From Quillaja saponaria (taxonomy: Eukaryota; Streptophyta; Magnoliopsida; Fabales; Quillajaceae): a stretch of DNA of 64,000 nt. Where the stretch lies: positions 16,252,679-16,316,678 of the forward strand of contig CM055617.1 in the NCBI GenBank assembly GCA_029379385.1, in the 5' to 3' direction. This document shows, in pieces, positions 1 through 12,600 of the stretch. A model generated the notes under the pieces. The model ran no database searches, was not told where the DNA came from, and saw nothing but the letters and a program-made list of their open reading frames with translations. The first letter of the stretch is position 1. Each line of letters opens with the position of its first letter. The position numbers and the translations under genes were made by a program.

Positions 1-1315
1 TTCTAATTTTCCTGTCACCGAAAAATTATGGGTTTACAAGTATTTAAGCCATTATTAGAAAATTATGTCTAGTTGAAGGAATGAACAAAGGCTAGACCTA
101 ATGCTTAGCATGCAAACATGCAACACCCAATTTATTATAAACACCAAACATATTTTCCCTTATTTTGTAGCAGACAAATATGTATGCAACTCCCCATTAG
201 TGCTACTTCGTTTGTATCTTTGCAATAGAAATAGTTTAAAGAGAAAAATATTTAGATGCTACACACATTCTGATAATAATAAAACAAATGATATAAAGTC
301 ATTTTCAGTTTCTTAACCATTAGAATTAACAAACACAGTATAATCCAAACATTTAATATATGTTACCGAAATTAAAATATAAATTTATGATTTTCTTCAT
401 TCCTATAAATAAGAGAATGTCGTATTAAGTCTTAATTACTACCAAAGTAATTAGAACATACCAAATATCTTATCTATCTGTAATTGCATTTCAAATAACA
501 GTGTAAACAAATCAAATATAAGAGAAAGTAGTCTGATAAGAAAATCCGATCACACATGACACATAATACATATGTTAAGATAGGTCTACTGCTATTGTCA
601 TTGAACTTTAAAATAACAAAAATTGAAACAACATAAGAGAAAACAAAACATATCGGAATAAGTTAAACCATTGGATTAAACAACTTCCCTCACAGCATTT
701 CTAAGGAGAAGTTAAAAACATATAGAATATCTACTTCAAGAAATATATGAGTCTATATCTATAATACCTTATGTGACTTTCAAAGCCATAGCAATACCAA
801 AACAGGAAGCGATCAAACTGACTGCCAGCTTTCAAAGAGTTTTGAAAGTAGTACAATATATAGAAAATCAACAATTCTTAATACCCAATTCCTCTATGAA
901 TTCCTTTATTCGAAGGCAGATTAAGAGTAAGCAAAACAGGGAATAGAACTTCTAAAATAGAACCTTGAAAACCCAAATCCGAAAGAAAAACATAACAAAG
1001 ATCCTAATGTTAACAAAGATTACCATGTCTATCACCTTTTCAAGACATTTCAAATGATGAAAAGAGGAAGATCTACCATGAAAACTAGTAAGAGAAAGAA
1101 CCAAAAGACATGGAAATTGTTCAACGGGCAACAAAGGCATTATTCTATGCCCTTCCAAACCCTAAAACCTATACAGACAGGAATAACAACTTCACTTTCA
1201 ATTGAAAATATCTATTCATTTTCAATAAGATAGAAATTCTTTCATTCAAGAATGATTGTCAAAAGAAGATCCTAACTAATTTTTCATCTATAACCATTGC
1301 AGGTTATTGACCAAT
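1..1315. other. Left-edge intergenic or intronic DNA, no supported gene
   Basis: AT-rich sequence with only short open frames that lack recognisable motifs. It differs from the repeats to its right and may be intron or flank of the possible exon at 1316-1492. I see no RNA gene or transposon end in it. Confidence 0.4.
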
Positions 1316-1492
1316 CTATCGATAACAATACGTGATATCGAGACAAAAATCATACCTGAGAGAATACTTTGATGGAAATGGGTTTGGAAGAGGAGCTAGA
1401 GGTGGGTTTGGAGGAGAGGTAGGTGCTGGTGGTGGACTTGGTGGTGGGTGAGTGGTGAAGACAAAGAGTTTCGAGCATTTGAGAGAGGTGGG
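1316..1492 (-). pseudogene. Possible truncated first exon, cut by an LTR element
   Basis: On the minus strand the bases just outside the retrotransposon read without stops for about 45 codons, in a frame rich in Ser and Thr (runs such as SSKPTSSSSSKPIS). The stretch ends at a CAG/GTATGA sequence that would serve as a splice donor near 1357. Ser/Thr-rich composition without acidic residues resembles a plastid transit peptide, but no mature domain is visible. A second frame is Pro-rich instead (PPPSPPPAP), so the reading frame is not certain. The 5-bp target duplication of the 1493-9570 element lies at its right end, so if this was an exon the insertion broke it. Function is not recognised. Confidence 0.25.
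1488..1492. repeat. Target-site duplication, left copy (GTGGG)
   Basis: Five bases directly before the left LTR read GTGGG. The five bases after the right LTR (9571-9575) read ATGGG. One mismatch in five fits an old 5-bp gypsy integration duplication. Confidence 0.6.
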
Positions 1493-3159
1493 CATAACAG
1501 CCAGCAAAAGCCAAGTTAAACATTGATGCCTTGTATACTGCATATGTGTGTTAGTTACTTATATGTACTAAATTAGTCATACATAAATTGTGATAATTCT
1601 ATGTATTCTGATGAACTAGTGCATGTCTTACATATGTTTGATGTGTGCTTGCTATGTTTTGATTTCATCTAGTCATGAAATGTTACATGCTATACATTTT
1701 TTGTTTTAGCTTTGCTATGATTAAATGTAAGTTTTATAAAATCTTGTTCGAAATTATTTTTGATGTACATGAGAAAGTTTAGCATGGATATGTATAATTA
1801 TGTGTAGCTTTTGTATTATAAATAATACGCTAGATTATTAATGGAAGTGGCTCACTTTCTTTTCTGCTACATCTTCTTCTTCATTCTAGATAGAGAGAGT
1901 TAAAGAGAGAGTCCTGGGTAGAAGTTCTGCAACTCAGGTTTGAAGTTACTGGAATTATAGGGTTGCTGGACAAAGAGTTATTAGCATATTCTTAAGCAAA
2001 ACTCTGTTTGCTAGCTAGGAGTTGAAGAACTTTTAAAGATGGACTGTGTTGATGGAATTAAGTAGGAAACAATGGGTTTTTCTGGGCCAAGTGGAAGCAC
2101 AAGTAATGCTAGGTGTAAATAGTACCGAGTGTGTGCTAGTTTAATGCTTTTCGCATATTTTTATGCATGTGGAAAAGTCTATTTTCAAAGAAAAAAGAAT
2201 TTAAGCATGATGCATGTTTGCTGGAAATGTAGGAAATTTGTATGCAAGCTTGTTTGCTACTGTCTTTGAAACTTTAAATGCCTAAATACTACACAAGAAA
2301 TCTATATATATTATGATTAAGTGTTGCACAAGTTACCTATGGTTTCTAGTACCATAGTTGGAAGCAAGGAATTCCTGAATTGGCCAATTACACACCATGA
2401 TTAGGTGTGAGGAATAAGGGAAAGTAAGTTGCAGCCAAAGCAACTTACATGTTATATTTTTCATTGGAAAACAAAACTAGAATGCTTGCTGGATTTTATA
2501 CTTGTGCACACTAAGATTTTTGTCTTCATTCTTTGTTTTAAATATATTCTAGATTGAGTAGTACATAGACAAGCTGCTAGATATGAGTGAGCTGGGATGG
2601 AAAATGGGCATGCTAAACTTACATATTATGTGCAGGAAGCTTGGGAATTGCCTCTGTTTTGTTATGTTCTATATATTGTATTTTGTAACATGTAACAACA
2701 ATGTCATTGGTGTAAATGATCCTTAGTATAATACTTGGTTTCTGCATAAACTTATTGCTACTGACTTGTAGCATTTGTGTACAAACTGGTTAGAAATAAA
2801 TGAAAACATGTTTTGTCTTTTGACTTAACTTGTCTAAATTTACTTGATGAACAATTGGGTAACCTCTGTGGGAATGGCAGAAATCAAATAGATTAGGCAA
2901 CTTCCTTGCATGGTAATACTTAGTGGAATGTCGTTAATCTCATAAGATTTGAAGAAAGGCAGAAGAAGAACATTGAGGAGATACTAGTTCCTTCTCTTGC
3001 ATAAGCTAAAAAATTTTGAACCACTAAAAACTTTGCTGGAGTTAGAACTTTGTTCTCACTTTGTAGAACTCTTGCTTGAGTCATAATAACTAGAGTTTAA
3101 AGTCTTCATTCATATTCATTTTACCAATAAAAGGATGGTCACTTATAAAAGGTGTTACA
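1493..3159 (+). repeat. Left (5') LTR of the Tekay-like element
   Basis: Aligns along most of its length with 7755-9570: both begin with TAACAGCC-like sequence followed by AAAAGCCAAG, and both end GGTGTTACA. The terminal TG has become CA here. At about 1765-1850 the sequence is unrelated to the matching 8045-8240 segment of the right LTR and about 100 bp shorter, so one copy has been rearranged there. Confidence 0.85.
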
Positions 3160-3162
3160 TTT

Positions 3163-3180
3163 TGGTATCAGAGCATGGTT
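3163..3180 (+). promoter_or_regulatory. Primer binding site, initiator tRNA-Met type
   Basis: Three bases after the left LTR the sequence TGGTATCAGAGC begins, continuing ATGGTT. This is the standard plant LTR-element match to the 3' end of initiator tRNA-Met and fixes the left LTR end. Confidence 0.9.
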
Positions 3181-3429
3181 CTGACAAACATGTTGCTGGT
3201 TTGGGTGTGAGAAAAATAAAGGCATGTTAGACAAGCAGCTATCTATTTATTATTTGATATACAAGGAATTGTTACATGACATGTTTGGTTGCATGACTTA
3301 TGATATGTATGTGATATATGATATATGTGTGTGCATGTGTATAGTTACTTTGTGCACCAATAATTAGATAAGATTAAGAGGGATTGAATAGACAAGCTTT
3401 CTATGTATGTATCTATTTGGGAAAACATG

Positions 3430-4320
3430 CAAGAGAAAGGCTCAAAAGAAGATTTGTTAAGGGGCATATTGACTACTCTAGATAGTGAGATTGAGAGCAT
3501 CAAGGGCAAGACAACCTAGGAATGATAGATGTTGGATTAATTCAAAAAGCCAAATCCTCTATCTTTTCTTAGTACTTTAGACCTAGTAGTGGTAAAAAGA
3601 TGGTTGATGCTACTAAATAAGATTGTTCAACATGACTTGTATAGATGAGAGTAAGTTGCTTCTAATAGTGTGTATGTTAGAAGGTGAAGCTAAGCATTGG
3701 TGGAAAAGTGCTAAGGTATTATTGAAATCCAAGGGTGAAGACATAACTTAAGATGCTTTCAAGGAAGCATTCTTGAATAATATTTTTTATAAACAATAAG
3801 GGAAGAAAATGAAATTGAGTTTATTTAGCTCAAGTAAAGACCCATGTATGTGGCTCAATATAAGGCCAAGTTTGAAAGAGCTATCCAAATACTCTACCTA
3901 TCTGCAAGTAAGGCATGATGAGGGTTGGAAAGCCAACAAATTCCAGAGGGGACTAAAAATTTAAAATAGAAGTATGGTAGCAACTTTTGAATGTAAGTTT
4001 TTCCAGTTAGTTAATAAGTGCAAGATAATTGAAATGGAAATGCTGGCAATAGAGGATGATCAAAGAGGGGTGACAAGAGACTAAGGGAGGCAGAAATAAG
4101 TAGAGGAGGGCAAAAAGCAAGATTGGCTTTTGGAAGGACAATACTAGTCAAGAAAGAATTAAACAACCTCAAAGAACATCCTATTAATCTTCTGCTGGTG
4201 GATCCAAGAAGTGTGGAAAGAACCATCCAGGAGACAAATATCCTACTGAAACCATATATTGCTTTAATTGTGGGCATCTAGGCCATTTTAAGAGGGAATG
4301 TCTGCAACTTCAATTAAGAA
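3430..4320 (+). pseudogene. gag remnant with CCHC zinc knuckle
   Basis: Capsid/nucleocapsid region of the Tekay-like element. A CX2CX4HX4C knuckle (C-FN-C-GHLG-H-FKRE-C) is readable at 4260-4301. It is preceded by a CGKNHPG motif of the kind chromovirus gag proteins carry just before the knuckle. Upstream, fragments similar to the capsid region can be followed, but several stops and frame changes prevent any continuous protein. It would have packaged element RNA in virus-like particles; as it stands it cannot. Confidence 0.7.
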
Positions 4321-4429
4321 ATCAAGGTGGAAAACCAAGAGGACAAGGTGGAGTGTATGAAGTAGGTAAAAAGGAAGCTAAGGATGCAGGGAGAAGGATA
4401 ACAAGTACATGTTTACTATTCCAACAACT

Positions 4430-6200
4430 TGTGCAAGTCTTGTTCGATTCTGGAGCTACTCGTTTTTTTCATTTCTATGATGAGTGCTCAAGGATTAGGC
4501 TTGAAAGTACAAGATTTACCTTTTAACCTAGAGGTGGCAACACCCACATGTGAATAAGTAGTAACTAATAAGATATGTTTAGGTTGTTCACTGGAAGTGC
4601 TTGGTAGGAAAACTGCAGTAGACTTAATATGCTTGAGTCTTGTTGATTTAGATGTTATTCTTGGCATGGATTAGTTATGTGATCAGAATGCTATATTGGA
4701 TTGCCTTAAGAAACTTGTTTATTTACTATGTATTGAGAAGTTAAATAAAGAGTATAAAAGTCATCCTTCTTATTTGACTGCACTGTAAACAAAAAGGCTT
4801 TTAAGGAAGGGTTGTAAAGGGGACCTGGCTTTAATTACTGAAATAAAGAATCAAGAGGAGGAATTAAAGGATATTCCAATGAAATTTCATAAAGTTTTAA
4901 AGCTTTCAGGGCTGCCACCTAAAAGAGAAGTAGAGTTTTATATTGAACTTTTGCCAAGAACTGCTCCTATTTCTAAAGCCCCATACAAAATGACACCTAT
5001 AAAGTTAGGGAAATAGATTCAAGAATTAATGTAGAAAGCTACATAAGGCTAAGTATGTCTCCTTTGGGTGCACCAGCTTTGTTTGTGAAGAAAAAGGATG
5101 GCACTATGAGGTTGTGCATTAATACGGATAGTTGAATAAGGTCACTATCAATAACAAGTATCCTTTGCCAAGGATAGATGATTTGTTGGACCAATTAGAA
5201 GGAGCTACTGTGTTTTCTAAAATTGATCTAAGATTTGGATATCATTAATTGAGGGTGAAGACAGAAGATATACCAAAAATTGAATTTAGAACCAAACATG
5301 GCCACTATATATTTTTAGTTATGCCTTTTGGATTTATTAATGCAACACCTACTGTGTTCATGGTTTTAATAAACAGGGTGGTCAGACCCTACTTGGATAA
5401 GTTTGTCATACTAGTCATAGATAAAATTCTTATCTATTCAAAAACTAAAGAGGAGCATGAAGATCATTTGAAGGTAGTGCTAGGTACCTTGAAGGAAAAT
5501 AAACTATATGCTAAGCTAAGAAAGTGTGAATTGCGGCTACCTAAAGTCCATTCCTTGGAACATGTTGTCTTAGGAAAAAAAGGTGGTAGTTGAACCTAAC
5601 AAGGAAGAAGTAGTACTAAAATGGGAAAGGCCAACCTCAATAGCAGAAGTGAGGAGCTTTCTAGGGCCAACAAGGTACTATAAAAGATTTTTCAAAGGCT
5701 TTTCTTAACTGGCTTTACCTTTGATAAGGTTAACTAAAATATAACCATTAAATGGGATGATAAATGTAAAGTAAGTTTCCAGGAACTGAAGCAGAAACTA
5801 ACCTTCACTCGTGTCCTTATCATTCTTAAAGCTCAAGAAAAATTTATGATATACAGTGATGCATCTAAGAAGGGGCTGAGGATGTATTCTTATGTAGTAA
5901 GGTCATGTGGTTGCCTATTCTTTAAGGCAACTGAGGCCTAATAAAGAAAATTATCCTATACATGATCTAGAATTGACTATAGTGGTGTTTGTACTTAAAA
6001 TCTGGAGGCATTAATTGTATGGAAAAAAAATTTAAAGTATACACTAATCTCAATAGTCTCAAATACTTATTTGATCAAAAAGAGTTTAATATGAAGCAAA
6101 TAAGGTGGCTAGAATTTTCTAAAGGACTATGAATGTGAACTTAAATATCATCCTAGCAAGGCAAATGTGGTAGTTGATGCTTTAAGCAAGAAATCCAAAT
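4430..6200 (+). pseudogene. Protease, reverse transcriptase and RNase H remnant
   Basis: A protease active-site box (FDSGAT) lies at 4443-4460. RT begins near 4918 and its longest open piece is 5249-5593, with the recognisable strings VMPFGFINA and LIYSKTKEEHEDHL. The catalytic box that should read F-IDD-ILIYS reads VIDKILIYS, so the second Asp is replaced by Lys and the polymerase site is dead. RNase H follows, with YSDASKKG near 5850. Stops and frameshifts occur throughout. Domain order is typical of Ty3/gypsy pol. Confidence 0.8.
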
Positions 6201-6336
6201 TTGTGGATACAATGATAGTAAAAGAGCATAAACTGTTAGAAGAATTTAGAATCTTAAACAATGAAGCAAGCTTGTGTGCAACTGGAATTCAATTAAGCAG
6301 CATTAGGGTGGAACCAGATTGAGGCAGTAAATCTTA

Positions 6337-7705
6337 TTGGCACAACAAACTGATGAGTACTTAAAGAAATTAAGAACTAAACTAAAAGATAGGAGAACAC
6401 ATAATCTTACTAAAGATGAAGATGGACTCTTGAAGTTCAGAGGTAGAATTTATGTCCCTAATACAACAGAAATAAGCAAGTCTTCCTTGATGGCGCATAC
6501 AAAAGTAGATGCTCTATACATCCTAGATCTACCAAGATGTATCGAGATCTTAAGAAGTTATATTGGTGGTATGGAATGGAAACTAAAGTGATTGAATATG
6601 TGTTAAAGTACTTAACTTGCCAAAGGGTGAAAGTGGAGCATCAAAAGCCCTTAGGCGTGCTTCAGCCCTTAGACATACCTAAGTGGAAGTAGGATAACAT
6701 ATATATGGACTTTGTGGCTAGATTGCGAAGGACTCCTAATGGTTACAATGTCATTTGGGTAATAGTTGATAGGTTAACTAAAGTGGCTCATTTTCTGGCT
6801 ATTAGGTCTACCTACTCACTTGACAACTTAGCCAAGATATATGTAAAGGAAATTGTTAAGCTGCATGGGGTACTAAACAACATAGTACCAGATAGAGATT
6901 CAAAATTCACTTTGGGCTTTTGGCAAGCTTTGCATAAAGCTTTGGGAACCAAGTTACAATTCAATTCTACTTATCATCTTCAAATCTTAGAGGACATGCT
7001 AAGGGCTTGCATAATGGAAACAGGAGGAAGCTGGGATACTTATCTACCTATGATTGAATTTACCTACAATAATAATTATAATTCAGGTATGCAAATGGCA
7101 CCATATGAAGCATTGTGTGGTAGAAAATGTAGATACCCATTTTGTTGGCATGAAGCTAGTGAAAGTAAGATGATGGGACCAGACTTGGTGAAGGAAACTA
7201 CTAAAATATACACATACTAAGGCAGAAGTTGCTTACATCCCAAAGCAGACAAAAAAGCTACGCAGAAAGGAGAAGAAATCCTTTGGAATTCATGACTGGT
7301 TATCATGTTTTCTTGAATACAGTAACTGGTATGGGAAAAGCAATGAAGGCCAAGAAACTGAGCCCTAAATACACTAGACCTTTTGAAATACTTGACAGAG
7401 TTAAAAGGATGGCCTATAGGTTAGCTTTGCCAACAAGCCTATCTAAAGTGCATAATGTATTCCATGTTTCTCAATCTAAAAGATACAAGCCAGATCCACC
7501 TCATGAACTAAAGTATGAATAATGGTAAATTCAAGAGAACTTGACAGTTCAAGCTAAGCCAGATAAAATTGTAGGCAGAAAGGTAGAAAAATATAAAGGC
7601 AAGCTGGTACCTATGGTTAAAGTTGTATAGAAAGGCTATACAAAAAATAAAGCTACATGGGAAGTGGGAGAAAACTTTAAAAAAGAGTATCCATACATAT
7701 GTAAG
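6337..7705 (+). pseudogene. Integrase plus chromodomain remnant
   Basis: The integrase catalytic core is open from 6705 to 7220, starting MDFVARLRRTPNGYNVIWV. The first two acidic residues are present (IVDRLTK and VPDRDSKF). The stretch that normally carries the third, in a DGQSER-type motif, is missing: the text runs STYHLQ directly into ILEDMLRAC, apparently an in-frame deletion of about ten codons. A GPF-like tail follows in 7229-7522, with Arg for Gly (TRPFEIL). Then, in the same frame but past stops, comes a chromodomain-like segment at 7541-7705 (GRKVEKYKGKLVPMVKVV and ATWEV). The chromodomain would have guided integration to particular chromatin. Confidence 0.82.
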
Positions 7706-7734
7706 TAAGGTACATAGAATTTTGAGGACAAAAT

Positions 7735-7754
7735 TCCTTAAAGGTTGGGAGAAT
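7735..7754 (+). promoter_or_regulatory. Polypurine tract region before the right LTR
   Basis: Purine-rich AAAGGTTGGGAGAA lies directly before the TGTAACAG start of the right LTR. It follows a TTTTGAGGACAAAATTCC stretch that is characteristic of plant gypsy elements at this position. It would prime plus-strand DNA synthesis. Confidence 0.75.
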
Positions 7755-9570
7755 TGTAACAGCCAACAAAAGCCAAGCTACATTGATGCCCTTGTATGCT
7801 GCTTATATGTGTTGGTTGTTTATATGTGCTAAATTAGTCATGCATATGCTGCATAAATCTATGTATTGTGATGAATTACTAGTGTATCTCTTACATATGC
7901 TTTTTGTGTGTTTGCTATGTATTGATTGCATTTAGTTATTTGCATGTCATGGAATGTTACATGTTATACATTTCTGGTTTAGTTTGTTATGATTAAATAT
8001 TGGCTTTATAAAATGTTGTTGGAAATTATTGTTGATATGCATAAGAAAGTATATATTAGGCATGGAATTAAAAGAGAAAGCAAAGACTTAGAAGGAAATT
8101 AAGCCTGTATATTCTCTTGACTTAGCCATCTATCCCTATGTAAGCATACTACTACCACACAAGTGGTAGAGTGTCACACTTTTACTGACTGTGTGCATAA
8201 AGCTGAGCATACTGTGCTTATAAAGCCCAAAAACTTAAGTAAGTTCACTTTCTTTTCTACTCTATCTTCTTCATTCTAGACAGAGAAAGTTAGAAAGAAA
8301 GACTTAGGCAAAAGTTTTGCAACTCTAGTTGAAGTTGTTGGAATTATGGGTTGCTAAACAAAGAGTTGTTGGCAAATTGCTAAGCAAAACTATGTAGCTT
8401 TGCTAGCTATTAGTTGAAGAACCCTGAAAGCTGGACAACATTGTTGGAATTAAGTGGGAAACTATGGATTTTGCTGGCCAAAGTGGAAGCATAAGTAGTG
8501 TTGGGTATAGCTAGTACTAGGTCTGTACTAGTTTAATGCTTTTAGCATATTTTTATGCATGTGGAAACTTTGTTTTCAAAGAAAAAGGAATTTAAGCATG
8601 ACGTATGTCTGCTAGAAATGTAAGAAATTTGTATGCTAGCTTGTTTGCTACTATTTTTGTGGCCTTAAATGCCTAGTTACTATATAAGAAATCTAGATAT
8701 GCTATGATTGAATGTTGCACAGGTTATTTATGGTTTCTATTACTACAATTAGGTATAAGGAATTCTAGAATTGGCCAATTACATATCATGATCAAGTGTG
8801 CGGAATATGGGAGAAAAATTTATAGCAAAAGCAACTTACATGTTATATTTTTCATTAGAAAACAAAATTGGAATGCTTGTTGGGTTTTCTACTTGTTTAT
8901 TGCTTAAACTTGTGCATATTGAAATTTCTATCTTATTCTTTGTTTTAAATATAGTCCAAATTTAGTAGTACATAGACAAGCTGCTAGATATAAGTGAGTT
9001 AGGTTGGAAAATGAGCATGCTAGACTTATGTATTTTGTGCTGGAAGCCTGGGAATTGCCTCTGTTTTATTTTGTTATGTTTTGTATATTGCATTTGGTAA
9101 GATGTAAACAACAATGTAATTGTTGTAAATGGCCTTAGTAGAATACTTTGTAACTACCAAAACTTATAGCTACTGCCTTGTAGCAATTATGTACAAACTA
9201 GTTAGAAATAAATGAAAATATTTTGTCTTTTGACTTGTCTAAATTTACTTGATGAACAATTGGGTAACCTTTATGTGATAAAGTGGCAGAAATCAGGTAG
9301 ATTAGGCAACTTCCCTACATAGTAATACTTATTGGAAAATGTAGTTGATCTCATAAGATTTGAATAAAGGTAGAAGAAGAACATTGAGAGGATACTAGTT
9401 CCTTCTCTTGCATAAGCTAACAATTTCTGAGCCACTAAAAAGTTTGATAGAGTTAGAACTTTATTCTAACTTTGTAGAACTCTTGCTTGAGTTGTAGTAA
9501 CTAGAGTTTAAAGGCTTCATTCACATTCTTTTTATCAATAAAAAGATGGTCACATGTATAAGGTGTTACA
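7755..9570 (+). repeat. Right (3') LTR of the Tekay-like element
   Basis: Starts TGTAACAG and ends GGTGTTACA, with TG and CA termini intact. It is longer than the left LTR (1816 versus 1667 bases), mainly because it keeps a segment near 8045-8240 that the left copy lacks. That segment includes CTTATAAAG at about 8218, a candidate TATA box. Small open frames inside it are not gene-like. Confidence 0.88.
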
Positions 9571-9614
9571 ATGGGTAAGTTTGATGGAAAATGCAAAAGG
9601 AAGCACAACAAACT

Positions 9615-12600
9615 TGTCACAACCCAAATCGAGGCCATGACTAACAAATGGATTAGGGTGAATGTAGGCCCACCATGACCCAAACAAGCCTACAAAGGTT
9701 CTAAAAAACAAAACAAAATTGTAATAGTCCATTTAAAATCAAACGCTCAAAAATTTGTAAATCTAATAGAATAATAACATAATACATAAATGATCATCTA
9801 TGACCGAAATCACATAATAAAATAGAACAAATCCTAGAATAAGGTTGTAGTGGAGTCTAATTTAATAATATACATAACAAATATCTAGATGCAAAAAGAT
9901 ACAAATACAACTAAGCCTATGCTGAAACAAAGGCTAGGAATACCAAAAATAAATTTCACATGTACACCTTCTCCAGAATCGAAACTCAAAAAACAAGATC
10001 AGCTATCTGAAAATAAAAACATCAACTAACGAGGGTGAGTCACAAAGACTTTGTGAGTAGACAATATATATTGTAGCAGGCGAGCAACAAGCCAAAGCAC
10101 GATTATCTTATTAATAGTCAGTTTACATAAGGATACATTTTTAATAACATAAGCAAGGTAATTAAATAGTTTTTAATAACCATTTGGTAAGAAAAGTATA
10201 ACCAAAATCTCAAAGTAACATGGACAAACTATTTTACATAATTATTTTATGAAAAATCATAATTATGTATTATACAATGTCAAAATTATCAAAACAAATG
10301 CCCATATAATACAACAAATTAGGGCAAACCCCTACTAACTAGGGTGTCAAATTCGTCAATTCATACAAACCGTCAAACCCTTTGGTTATGACGAGCTAAT
10401 GCCAAACTCCCACTAACTAAGGTATCAAACTCATCAACATGTATGTTGGCCCACACATGGGGTTCGGGTATTTATCCCTAACTAGCTAGGTACATACTTG
10501 AAATACTATAGGCACATAGGTTAGCTATACCTCATTAGCTAAGATATTCTGACAAGTACCATTCCATAAATACAATCTGAAATGAAACATATTATTTGAA
10601 TAACAAAGAAATACAAAGATGAAAACTAAGAAAATCAATAGAAGCATCTCCAACATCATTATCCAAATAATAAACATTCTGATATTTACTTTCCAAATCA
10701 AATAAGTCCATCAACAAAGTCAAATACAGTTGTACATCAATAGTCAAAATAACATATATCAACTTTCATTACAAGTGGCAATATTTATTTCAAATCTATC
10801 TTAAGCACATGTCCAATGACCCTTATCAAAGAAGAGATGATGAAATGTTCGAGTGCTTGTCCCCAATGACTATGTTCAAGAATGTAAAGTAACTAATAAT
10901 GATATTCATGTATCCACAAATGACTCAAAATGAATCTTTAAAATGTTTGATGGTTCAAATGCACTTTCAAAATCATTTACTTAGAAGCTAGTTTGAAAAG
11001 CTTGAAAGATCATAAATCAAGTTTAAGTAAAACATATTTATACAAGAAATATTTTCCGAATTGAAAAGTAGAGAAACATGTGGTGAGTATAATGAAAACA
11101 CTACACTAGGAACTATCCACTCATAGTACAAGTGAAGCTTCCAAGAATGTCAGGAACCAAAAGTGACCCAATCAAAGGTGTGAGAGTATCCAATGAGCCT
11201 TGATGATTTAGGATATTTTAGGATCCAAATAAGAGCTGGAATGACCACCCAAAGTGGCTAGAAAACAGAGCAAAAATAAATTGAAATCAACCCCAAAAAC
11301 AAGCTAAAATAGAGGTTTTTTTGGGTGGCTTTTAGAAGCTGTTTTGGTTTTCTATTTGAAGCTAGAAATAGGCCTAAAATGGAGGTGAAAGAAGGCTAAA
11401 ATAGCCATTGAAATCAATCCAATAAAATACTAAAATAATAGCAAAAATGAAGTGGAAAATGGAGCCAAAATCGGAGCTCTTTTGAAGAGATTAAGAAGCC
11501 TGACTTTGATGGCTTTTAGGAGGGTCATGGAAGGAAAAAGAGAGGGACTTTTAGTTGGAAATTAGGACTCTTGAAACTCACATGGCAGCTACAAAGAAGA
11601 GAGGAAGAAGAGCTAGCGTAAAGAAGAGGAATGAGTAAGGAAAATGGAGTAAGGAAAATGGAAAATGGAAAATGGAAGAGAGAAAAAGGGAAAAGGAAAA
11701 AGGGAAAAGAAAAATGAGAAAAAAAAAATGTGTGCATGGGGATACTTGTCTCCCATTGTGTGGTCTATAAGGATTTCCCAAATTAAAACTCGAAAATGGT
11801 TTTCCAAAGTTTTACCTGGTTTCCCAAAGTTTTACCAGGTTTAATGTAAACTCCCAAAATTTTAAATAGTTAACTTTAAAATCCTTGTACTATTTAAATC
11901 ATGTAAAATATAATTTAGTTATTGTCTAAAAGGAAAGCTTTTGTAATTTACTAAAATAATTTTATTGACTTTAAAATATTCAAAATAGTTTTCAGAGCTC
12001 ACAAAGTTATTCTTGCCGATTCAAAACATTTATATGAAATTTCCATTCCACTACTTGGGCATAGTCGATATTACATGTCATCATACAAACAAAAGTTATA
12101 TTAACACATATTGGCTTAGTACCAAGCATATAGCTTATCTTTTAACTTTATTAATTTTACTGTACTCATTGGCATGTTCAATTATCACATAAAATATATG
12201 TATGCAAACCAACATAAGTCTACAATTTTACCAACAATTAGATTGTTATAAGCTTTCTTATAACTCAAGTTATAGCAATTAGACCACTTCAAGGTAAAAT
12301 TTTCAATAATCTTTCATTTCCAGATTTTGTTTAACTTTTAGGAATCACCTAAACTAATCCACAAGCCCAATTATCACATCCTATAGATCATTTTAGAGTC
12401 ATGTTAGTCTAGTTTTTTTTTTATAAAAAAAACAAACATCTATCCGTATTTCATTTACATACTTATAGCCAGAGATACAATCAATTAAGTATGTATAGGT
12501 CAAACAATTAAGCTTTGTTCCATATTAATTTCCTTCATGAAAATTCATACTTGCAGCCAACTTCAAACAATTAATTGTACTATTTTAATGCTCTAAACAA

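Larger units (their letters stand above)
1493..9570 (+). mobile_element. Decayed Ty3/gypsy chromovirus, Tekay/Del-like
   Basis: This is a complete but dead LTR retrotransposon of about 8.1 kb. It has two long LTRs (1493-3159 and 7755-9570), a primer site matching initiator tRNA-Met, gag with a zinc knuckle, protease, reverse transcriptase, RNase H, integrase with a GPY/F-type tail, a chromodomain-like C-terminus and a purine tract before the right LTR. The order RT, RNase H, integrase, chromodomain places it among plant chromoviruses, and the long LTRs favour Tekay/Del. Every domain is broken by stops and frameshifts, and two catalytic sites are lost. Flanking 5-bp repeats support insertion as a unit. 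Clade assignment is an inference; a tree of the RT domain would settle it. Confidence 0.88.

Noticed and set aside
11525..11807. Three overlapping minus-strand open frames rich in Phe and Pro
   Set aside because: They are the complement of a long GGAAAA/GAAAAG purine run. The composition explains the open frames and no motif is present.
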